Part shown: piece after piece, positions 44,589 through 53,966 of the stretch | Layout: each line of letters starts with the position of its first letter | Position numbering within the stretch: position 1 is the stretch's first letter | Source: Marchantia polymorpha subsp. ruderalis | Taxonomy: Eukaryota; Streptophyta; Marchantiopsida; Marchantiales; Marchantiaceae | Assembly: GCA_037833965.1 (NCBI GenBank) | Contig: AP031352.1 | Coordinates: 2,026,501-2,090,500 of the forward strand | DNA length: 64,000 bases | Reading direction: 5' to 3' | Notes under the pieces: model-generated | The model's database searches: none | The model's input: the letters and a program-made list of their open reading frames with translations, nothing else | What the model was told of the DNA's origin: nothing | Translations under genes and position numbers: made by a program

Positions 44589-44617
44589 TATAAAATAGTT
44601 CCAGGCGTTTTGCCTGG
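44589..44617 (+). promoter_or_regulatory. LTR-E core promoter: TATA box and hairpin (E-type)
   Basis: TATAAAATA (44589-44597), then CCAGGC-GTTTT-GCCTGG (44601-44617). The same pair occurs at 9162-9190 (LTR-A), 11064 (LTR-B), 13335 (LTR-S), 39251 (LTR-C), and on the minus strand at 46083-46091 (LTR-F), 49501-49509 (LTR-L) and 60686-60694 (LTR-M). It lies 37 bp after the ORF stop, so the ORF is in U3. Confidence 0.65.
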
Positions 44618-45559
44618 GGTTCTTTCCCATCAGAAGTGCAGATCAGGAACCCATTTCCTTTGCGTGTTTGTGTATTTGAGTTCTGTCACCACGCACGAGG
44701 AGTTACAACTTAGCGTTCCGCATTTTGTAGCTGAAGGCCTTCGGCCGAATGTTCAGAGCTAGTACATTGGTTAGAGACTTGAGTAGTTCGGATCTGCACC
44801 TGCGGGTGACTGCCGATGCTCAGAGCCAGTGACTAGTTAGATACTTGAACAGTTTCGCCCCTACACCCTCGAGTGTTTCTTTCTGATTGTACTCCTTGGG
44901 ATTTTTCCCCTTAATGCCAAAGTGAAGTTTTGCTACTTCGTGTAAGCCTTGGTTGTAAATTCAGGTTACGCTGCAGCAGGTGCCTTGAGGGTAACCCCTG
45001 TAGTATTTCTGGGAATGACAAGTGCCTGAGAATTCAAACTCTTCAATAGACTGTTGTTGTGTTACTGGAATGTTTCTCAGTGAGTCCTTCAGTGCGGACC
45101 TGTGTTCTCTGCGCGTTTTGTGAGTTGAGAGTGTTGTTCACCGCGTCTGAGTGACTTCGATCCGAAGTAGGTAGTCCAAACCGGGTTTCCTACACTAGCA
45201 GCAAGCTAGTGGAAGCGTTGTAAAAGCCGGAGTTGGAAGTCACTGCCCGCAGCTTTGCCGAGTGTGCTCGTGAGAGACTTTCCCCCTGAAATCTTGAAGT
45301 AGAGGTCCTAACGGATCTCTGGGTTGTGTTTCTGTAGTTTCAGGTGTGTGTGTGTGTGTGTTACGCTGCACTGTGCGACCTCCGAGTGCGCTCCGAGTGG
45401 ACACTTGCAGTATTTCTGGGAGTGACAGTCGCCTGAGAATTCAAACTCCTCAATAGTCTGTTAAAACGTGACACTTTGTACCCTGTGTGTTCCTCTGTCC
45501 CTGTGGGTTCGACCTTTCTACCACTATATTGCAGTTTTAGCCTTTAGTGGGTTATTACA

Positions 45560-45564
45560 AACGC
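45560..45564. repeat. Target site duplication of LTR-E, right copy (AACGC)
   Basis: Exact partner of 40200-40204. Confidence 0.95.
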
Positions 45565-46127
45565 GCAGAGAACACAGGTCCGCACTGAAGGACTCACTGT
45601 GAAACATTCCAGTAACACAACAACAGTCTATTGAAGAGTTTTAATTCTCAGGCACTTGTCATTCCCAGAAATACTACAGGGGTTACCCTCAAGGCACCTG
45701 CTGCAGCGTAACCTGAATTTACAACCAAGGCTTACACGAAGTAGCAAAACTTCACTTTGGCATTCAGGGGAAAAATCCCAAGGAGTACAATCAGAAAGAA
45801 ACACTCGAAGGTGTAGGGGCGAAACTGTTCAAGTATCTAACTAGTCACTGGCTCTAAGCATCGGCAGTCACACGCAGGTGCAGATCCGAACTACTCAAGT
45901 CTCTAACCAATGTACTAGCTCTGAACATTCGGCCGAAGGCCTTCAGCTACAAAATGCGGAACGCTAAGTTGTAACTCCTCCTGCGTGGTGACAGAACTCA
46001 AGGACACAAACACGCAAAGGAAATGGGTTCCTGATCTATACTTCTGAGTTTGGGAAAGAACCCCAGGCAAAACGCCTGGAACTATTTTATACCTTCTAAG
46101 TCCTACCTAACACTACACTACACTACG

Positions 46128-48535
46128 CTACACGCCTGCACGGAACCACGCTACACTACACTCCGCGGAACCTGTACTACGTCTCCTGCGCGGCCGACTG
46201 CCGCGCACTAACTCCCTACCCTGCCAATCTTCCGCTCGACTGCGCAGTCCCAAACGCTGCAACGCCGCGGTCACTTCCCCTTCGAGGGCGGACATGGTAT
46301 CCTGTGCCTTCGACAGAAAGGCATCGAGCTTCTTTGCTACCTTCCGCCGACTCCTACTGTCGCCTGACAACAACCCGGCTGCGCGCAATTCAAACTCACG
46401 CAGTGTGAGTTTCTCCTGCGCCTTCACTTCCCAGTGGGCGTAGCCCTTGAGACAGTGGGCGACACGCCTCGCCGTCTCCACCTTCGTGCGATCCGCCTCC
46501 TTCCTGCGATCCTCTTCAATTATCACTAATTGCGATTCGGCTTCAGCACGTTGTGCTCTCAATTCGCCACACTCTGACTGTAACCTGCGGATTAACTCTT
46601 CATCCGCCTGCCGTGCGAGCTGACATTGTTCCAACAACCGCGTCTGTCGCACGAGCTCCTCTGACAAAATCCGATTCTGGGCCTGCTCAGAAATGAGTGC
46701 TTCCTTGACCTTCACCTGCTCCTTGGTGAGCTCGTCTAGTTTCTCATCCTTCATCTTCTCGGAGTGCTTGTAGAATTTCTGATTAAGTTTGTACTGACCC
46801 CACAAGCATGCATGCTTCTCCTTCAATTCCCTCAACTCCTGGTCCACTCTAGCTAATAGCTTGCTGGTGTGGACTTTAGTGCGAGTCCGCCTGCGCACTA
46901 ATTCGATGTAAGATCCCGGCTGGAGTGGGTCGGCGTATTTATCGACCTTGCGATCCAAGTACCTCAGCAACGGAATCACCTGCTCAGAGAGCGCCGCCGC
47001 CGGCGCTCCAACAATTTCCTCCTCCTCCTCCTCGGTGTCTTCTGCTCCTGACATTTCTTCCGTGGAGCCCCCGTCGTCATCATCCGAGTGGAGAATTTCA
47101 GTCGCCATTGATTGCGTCGGCGACTGCCCCGAGTGGGGCTGCACGTTGTCGACGTGTGCTGCCTGCGAAGGCACGGCTGCAGCCTCGCTGCTCGTCGCCA
47201 AAATGTCTAAGGCGGAAGGCGAATGTACTCGTGCGGCATCCCCGTCTCTCGCTTGTTGGTTGTCTACCGCGTCCTCTCTGCCGCCGTCGTCCGCCGCCGA
47301 AGGCGATCAAGCGGAGGGTGGCTGCGCGGGGTTTGATTGCGCATCGCGCATCGAAATTTCATCCCGCGGACAGTCACTCCGCTCCTCCGTCTGTTGCTGC
47401 TCCCTTGACCGGTCCGTGGGGGCTGTGCCCGGCCCGTGCGCAGGCGCGATTGCCGGCGCCTTGTCCGCCGCAGGCGTAGCGCCGCGGACATCCATCGCCG
47501 AAGGCGACATGGCCGGGGGCCGCTCGCCCGATGTACCTTGGCCTATAGGCCCTACCGCCGAAGGCGCATCTATCGGCGGACTTCCCGCCGATGGTGCGGC
47601 CTCCGCACGCTCCCTGCTCGTATCTCCTCGGCTCGAAGGCCCTGGCGCCGAAGGCGCAAATTGCGGCGCGTGGTGCGCCGGAGGGTCTGGCCCCGAGGGC
47701 CGGTGTCTCGTAGGCGGTTCTTCCGCCGGCTCCTTCCCCTTCCTACGTTGGAACGGGGGTGATTCTTGCCTGTGCACCGGCGGCACGTGTGGAGGTGTCC
47801 TGTGCACAGGCGACCTGTGCACAGGCGGGCGCCTGTGCACAGGCGGACTGCTCCTTCCCACGCGTAAGCGTAGATCCACGTCCACTTGTGTTCGCCGGTC
47901 CGCGGAGGCTCGTCTGTGCGCAAACGGAACATCTGTCCGCATCGCACGTGGTAACTCCGGAGGCCCTTGGCCCGTAGGCGGCCTCTCTCCCGACGAGGTT
48001 GCAGCGGGGCCCGTTGCTCCTGCGGTCGTCCGCGCTTCCTCATGCTTCTCTGGCGACGCACTTCCTTTCTCCGTCGCAATCGTCGCCGTGTCCGCACTGT
48101 CGGCTGGTAACACCAGTCTGCGTGCCTTCTGCTTCGGCCGGCTGTATGGCTCGCACAGCGGCCGCGGCCGAATGGGAGCCGAGGGTTCTTGATGCTGCTC
48201 CTCTTCAGACTCTTCCCTCCATCGCCGCTTCCGCGGCACTCGTGCTGCAGGAGTGTGTCTCCCTTCGTCCCTCCGCCTTGATGGGGTAGAAGTCGGTGAC
48301 TCCTCCGCATCCGTGTCGACCTCATTCTCCCGCACATACTTCCCGGGATGGTCGATGGATAATGGCGGAAAATGTTCAAGCTCCGCCGCTGTCAAACAAT
48401 TCCGCTGTCGATAAAAATTGATGAGGAAAGGAGAGAGATAGTTTAGAGTTCCCCCCTTCTCCTCAAACGCGTGCTGTCGCATCACCCTGTGCAGGATGCT
48501 CGCCCAGTGAATTGGAGTTCCCTCGATGACGCACT
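46128..48535 (-). pseudogene. LTR-encoded ORF in LTR-F, interrupted and with one TGA
   Basis: In frame with the intact copy from CVIEGTPIHWASILH (at the insertion edge, 48535) to the stop at 46128. The only lesion is TGA at 47307-47309, where the intact copy has CGA, a CpG transition. The N-terminal 235 residues or so are displaced beyond the inserted composite element. Confidence 0.8.
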
Positions 48536-51500
48536 TGTAATAACCCACTAAAGGCTAAAACTGCAATATAGTGGTAGAAAGGTCGAACCCACAGGGACAG
48601 AGGAACACACAGGGTACAAAGTGTCACGTTTTAACAGACTATTGAGGAGTTTGAATTCTCAGGCAACTGTCACTCCCAGAAATACTGCAAGTGTCCACTC
48701 GGAGCGCACTCGGAGGTCGCACAGTGCAGCGTAACACACACACACACACACACCTGAAACTACAGAAATACAACCCAGAGATCCGTTAGGACCTCTACTC
48801 AAGATTTCAGGGGGAAAAAGTCTCTCGCGAGCACACTCGGCAAAGCTGCGGGCAGTGACTCCCAACTCCGGCTTTTACAACACTTCCACTAGCTTGCTGC
48901 TAGTGTAGGAAACCCGGTTTGGACTGCCTACTTCGGATCGAAGTCACTCCTACGCGGTGAACAACACTCTCAACTCACAAAACGCGCAGAGAACACAGGT
49001 CCGCACTGAAGGACTCACTGAGAAACATTCCAGTAACACAACAACAGTCTATTGAAGAGTTTGAATTCTCAGGCACTTGTCATTCCCAGAAATACTACAG
49101 GAGTTACCCTCAAGGCACCTGCTGCAGCGTAACCTGAATTTACAACCAAGGCTTACACGAAGTAGCAAAACTTCACTTTGGCATTCAGGGGAAAAATCCC
49201 AAGGAGTACAATCAGAAAGAAACACTCGAAGGTGTAGGGGCGAAACTGTTCAAGTATCTAACTAGTCACTGGCTCTGAGCATCGGCAGTCACCCGCAGGT
49301 GCAGATCCGAACTACTCAAGTCTCTAACCAATGTACTAGCTCTGAACATTCGGCCGAAGGCCTTCAGCTACAAAATGCGGAACGCTAAGTTGTAACTCCT
49401 CGTGCGTGGTGAAAGAACTCAAGGACACAAACACGCAAAGGAAATGGGTTCCTGATCTGCACTTCTGATGGGAAAGAACCCCAGGCAAAACGCCTGGAAC
49501 TATTTTATACCTTCTAAGTCCTACCTAGCACTACACTGCACTACGCTACACGCCTGCACGGAACCACGCTACACTACACTCCGCGGAACCTGTACTACGT
49601 CTCCGGCGCGGCCGACTGCCGCGCACTAACTCCCTACCCTGCCACTCTTCCGCTCGACTGCGCAGTCCCAACCGCTGCAACGCCGCGGACACCTCCCCCT
49701 CGAGGGCGGACATGGTATCCTGTGCCTTCGACAGAAAGGCCTCGAGCTTCTTCGCTACCTTCCGCCGACTCCTACTGTCGCCTGACAACAACCCGGCTGC
49801 GCGCAATTCAAACTCACGCAGTGTGAGTTTCTCCTGCGCCTTCACTTCCCAGTGGGCGTAGCCCTTGAGACAGTGGGCGACTCGCCTCGCCGTCTCCACC
49901 TTCGTGCGATCCGCCTCCTTCCTGCGATCCTCTTCAATCATCACTAATTGCGATTCGGCTTCAGCACGTTGCGCTCTCAATTCGCCACACTCTGACTGCA
50001 ACCTGCGGATTAACTCTTCATCCGCCTGCCGTGCGAGCTGACATTGTTCCAACAACCGCGTCTGTCGCACGAGCTCCTCTGACAAAATCCGATTCTGGGC
50101 CTGCTCAGAGTTGAGTGCTTCCTTGACCTTCACCTGCTCCTTGGTGAGCTCGCCCAGTTTCTCATCCTTCATCTTCTCGGAGTGCTTGTAGAATTTCTGA
50201 TTAAGCTTGTACTGACCCCACAAGCACTCATGCTTCTCCTTCAAGTCCCTCAACTCCTGGTCCACTCTAGCTAATAGCTTGCTGGTGTGGACTTTAGTGC
50301 GAGTCCGCCTGCGCACTAACTCGATGTAAGATCCCGGCTAGAGTGGGTCGGCGTATTTATCGACCTTGCGATCCAAGTACCGCAGCAACGGAATCACCTG
50401 CTCAGAGAGCGCCGCCGCCGGCGCTCCAACAATTTCCTCCTCCTCCTCCTCGGTGTCTTCTGCTCCTGACATTTCTTCCGTGGAGCCTCCGTCGTCATCA
50501 TCCGAGTGGAGAATTTCAGTCGCCATTGATTGCGTCGGCGACTGCCCCGAGTGGGGCTGCACGTCCTCGACGTGTGCTGCCTGCGAAGGCACGGCTGCAG
50601 CCTCGCTGCTCGTCGCCAAAATGTCTAAGGCGGAAGGCGAATGTATCCGAGCGGCATCCCCGTCGCTCGCTGGTTGATTGCCTACCGCATTCTCTCTGTC
50701 GCCGTCGTCCGTCGCCGAAGGCGATTGAGCGGAGGGTGGCTGCGCGGGGTTGGATTGCGCATCGCGCATCGAGATTTCATCCCGCGGACAGTCACTCCGC
50801 TCCTCCGTCTGCTGCTCCCTTGATCGGTCCGTGGGGGCCGTGCCCGGCCCGTGCGCAGGCGCATTTGCCGGCGCCTTGTCCGCCGCAGGCGTAGCGCCGC
50901 GGACATCTATCGCCGAAGGCGACATGGCCGGGGGCCGCACGCCCGATGTTCCTTGGCCTATAGGCCCTACCGCCGAAGGCGCATCTATCGGCGGACTTCC
51001 CGCCGATGGTGCGGCCTCCGCACGCTCTCTGCTCGTATCCCCTCGGCTCGAAGGCCCTGGCGCCGAAGGCGCAAATTGCGGCGCGTGGTGCGCCGGAGGG
51101 TCTGGCCCCGAGGGCCGGTGTCTCGTAGGCGGTTCTTCCGCCGGCTCCTTCCCCTTCCTGCGTCGGAACGGGGGTGATTCTTGCCTGTGCACAGGCGGCA
51201 CGTGCGGAGGTGTCCTGTGCACAGGCGACCTGTGCACAGGTGAGCGCCTGTGCACAGGCGGACTGCTCCTTCCCACGCGTAAGCGTAGATCCACGTCCAC
51301 TTGTGTTCGCCGGTCCGCGGAGGCTCGTCCGTCCGCGGAGGTTCGCCTGTGCGCAAACGGAACATCTGTCCGCATCGCACGTGGTAACTCCGGAGGCCCT
51401 TGGCCCGTAGGCGGCCTCTCTCCCGACGAGGTTGCAGCGTGGCCCGTTGCTCCTGCGGTCGTCCGCGCTTCCTCTCGCCTCTCTGGCGACGCACTTCCTA

Positions 51501-53929
51501 TCTCCGTCGCAATCGTCGCCGTGTCCGCACTGTCAGCTGGTAACACCAGTCTGCGTGCCTTCTGCTTCGGCCGGCTGTATGGCTCGCACAGCGGCCGCGG
51601 TCGAATGGGAGCAGAGGGTTCTTGATGCTGCTCCTCTTCGGACTCTTCCCTCCATCGCCGCTTCCGCGGCACTCGCGCTGCAGGGGTGTGTCTCCCTTCG
51701 TCCCTCCGTCTTGACGGGGTAGAAGTCGGTGACTCCTCTGCATCAGTATCGACCTCGTTCTCCCGCACATACTTCCCGGGATGGTCGATGGACAATGGCG
51801 GAAAATGTTCAAGCTCTGCCGCTGTCAAACAATTCCGCTGTCGATAAAAATTGATGAGGAAAGGAGAAAGATGGTTTAGAGTTCCCCCCTTCTCCTCAAA
51901 CGCGTGCTGTCGCATCACCCTGTGCAGGATGCTCGCCCAGTGAATTGGAGTTCCCTCGATGACGCACTCCACAAAAGAGACTTGCCACAATGTGATGTAG
52001 CAGGCGCGGTGCGGCTGCAGTAATTGCATCAGCGTCGCGGACAGAGTCCGGCGAAATCGATCCTTGTAATCACGGGTCCTGTACCCATTCTTGGTAGACC
52101 TCCCGGTCTTGAACAGCTCCACAAATTGCGCCTCTTCTTGCTTGGTCACCTTGATGCTCTCGCTGTCGAAAAGGAGATGCCCTGGCATGCCAGCACATCT
52201 TCCCAACGCCTGCGCCCAATCTTGGACTGTCCACCGATCAACATGCGGACGCAATCCGCGCGAGGGTGGTCCCTGTGGCTCTAGCCACTCGCGCACCATA
52301 TTCGCACAGATGTAATTCCATCCCCATAGCAAGAAATCGAGCTTTCTTGCTATTAAGCGCTCCTCGAAAGCGCGCAGCCCGTTCTGCGGCAGGCGAAGTG
52401 GCACCATCCGCAATCTGCTCGGTCTCGTCATTGCGTTCCTGGGGTTCGCTCGCCCGCTCATCCTACTTCCGCACTGCCCGCGTTTCTTTCTCTCTCGGCA
52501 AACTCTAATCGCTCTCAATTCCAAATCACGCGCACTCACTTCTCCCTCAATCAACAAGAAATCTCCTGTGCGACGACGTCGAGAATGTTCCGCAGCCAGC
52601 AGATGGATACGCGCAGCGCGCACAAGAGATTGGAATCGCGAATTCAAGAATGGGACGTTCTCCGCCGCCCGGTCGAAGGTCATGGTCGGCTCTTGGTCGT
52701 GAAGAACGTCTCACTTGATGGCCGCGCCGGCTGTACGCTGGAACGGTCTTCGCTCTCACGCGCGGCTTCACGCTCCGCCGTCGTCGATTAAACTCTCACG
52801 CTCGAATTGGCGGATTTGAACTCCGCGAGCGTGTCACCCTGTGGACATGGGGGCGTAGCGCCGAAGGCGAGTTTTCCGCCTTGCGCGGTACACTTGTTCG
52901 TACCGCCCCTCGGCCAATCTCCTTCTGCCTTGACGCGTGTGTCCGCATGTCGGACAAAAATTCAACTCCTGCCTGTGCGCAGGCAGGAGCCTCGGCGGAT
53001 TCTCCGCCGGCGCGGAACTTGAACATCTTCCTGTGCACAGGCGTTCGCCTGTGCGCAGGCGAATTCCGTCCGCGGCGCTGCGCTGGCGCGGAAGGCGTTG
53101 ACCGTGGTCAGCCGTCTCCGTCCAGTCTGTCCGTTCCTTGTCTCTCCGTCGGCGCTTCCGCCGCCGCAACTCCGTCCGTCCAAGAGCGCATCCACCCGTG
53201 CCGTCCGCACGGTCCGTACCGATTGGATTACTCTGGCGGCTCTTCCGACGTACGCGGCGCTGCGCTGGCGCGGAAGGCGTCGTACACTTTCTACCTCACA
53301 AGGCGCATTTCTAGGGCCCAAGGCGGATTTTCCGCCGACGCCGAGTGCCTGTGCACAGGCGAACGCCTGTGCGTAGGCGGACTTTGCGCCTTCCCTAACC
53401 CTACTTCGCCTGTGCACAGGCGAACGCCTTCGTCCGCGCATAGGACAAAACTTGAATCCCCCTTCCGCGTAGGCGGAATTCGCGCCGGTGGCGAACTCCT
53501 TCCGCCGTAGGCGACCGCCTCCGTTTCTTCCAGTAGCGATAACTCCCTAGGTCCTCGTCCGTTCCAAGCGTTCTTGGGCTCGTTGGAATCAGTGCGTCGA
53601 GCTCTTTCCAACGGGATCCTAACTTGGTCAAGGCGCCCGAGGGTTGACCTAATTAGGGAGGGTTTCCCTACAGCCGCGGACGCAACCTCCGAAGGCGGGT
53701 TTTGCGCCTTGCGCCGTAGAGATCCTAACTGCAGAGCTCGTAGGGAGGGTGGTGCCTGTCCTTACTGCGGCACCCCAAATCCCAGATTCTACAAGATCCC
53801 TCGAGAATCCCCGCGATCTTCCGGATTCACTCTGTTTTGATGTACCGAAGGCTATTTACAATGCTGCCAGGGTACAGTTTTCCAAAAATGTTTTAATTTC
53901 CTCAAAATTGCCAAAAGTGGGGTACCACA
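48536..53929 (-). mobile_element. LTR-L: 3' LTR of the composite element, E-type with ORF
   Basis: On the minus strand it starts TGTGGTACCCCAC directly after the polypurine tract (53930-53943) and ends GGGTTATTACA at 48536. At 5,394 bp it is nearly the same as LTR-E in length and layout. This copy ties the ORF-bearing LTR to a gag-pol interior: pol stop, PPT and LTR start follow within 40 bp. Confidence 0.95.
49546..52683 (-). pseudogene. LTR-encoded ORF in LTR-L, single nonsense codon
   Basis: 1,046 codons with the conserved ATG context at 52683 and the usual stop. The only break is TAG at 50338-50340, CAG in the intact copy (PLQPGSYIE becomes PL-stop-PGSYIE). Everything else aligns with LTR-E, including the PVHR units and the C-terminal coiled-coil region. 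It might still give a 781-residue product lacking the coiled coil. Confidence 0.8.
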
Positions 53930-53943
53930 TGCCCCCCTCCTCA
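53930..53943 (-). other. Polypurine tract of the full composite element
   Basis: Minus strand TGAGGAGGGGGGCA, directly abutting TGTGG of LTR-L and 23 bp after the pol stop. It defines where plus-strand synthesis would start and so the U3 edge. Confidence 0.85.
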
Positions 53944-53966
53944 ATTGTGAGCGCCCACGCGAACAC

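Larger units (their letters stand above)
40205..45559 (+). mobile_element. LTR-E: complete solo LTR carrying an intact ORF (E-type reference)
   Basis: TGTGGTACCCCAC...GGGTTATTACA, 5,355 bp, flanked by AACGC on both sides and sitting in U5 of LTR-F, so both ends are exact. Layout: 5' end; hairpin module (about 40495-40590); palindrome-rich leader (40600-41447); ORF 41448-44552; TATAAAATA 44589-44597; hairpin 44601-44617; R-U5 of about 940 bp containing a 54-bp direct repeat (44999-45053 and 45407-45461) and a GT run. It contains no gag, pol, PBS or PPT, hence solo. Confidence 0.95.
45560..48535 (-). mobile_element. LTR-F, middle part (E-type)
   Basis: R-U5, TATA (46083-46091 on the minus strand) and the 3' two thirds of the ORF. 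It is cut at 48535 by the tandem composite element, after GCACT (48531-48535). The 5' part of LTR-F must lie right of the window. Confidence 0.85.

Noticed and set aside
46948-48192. Long antisense frame (414 codons) opposite the LTR ORF, with counterparts in other copies
   Set aside because: It lies opposite the Pro/Arg/Ser-rich part, where palindromic GC-rich repeats keep several frames open. It has no conserved ATG context and no recognisable domain, and the sense frame is the one with conserved blocks and codon-phase lesions.
53098-53510. Open frames in the LTR leader regions (also near 5353-5834, 28457-29160 and 40601-41324)
   Set aside because: They fall in palindrome-rich leader sequence, overlap in many frames on both strands and are not kept between subfamilies.
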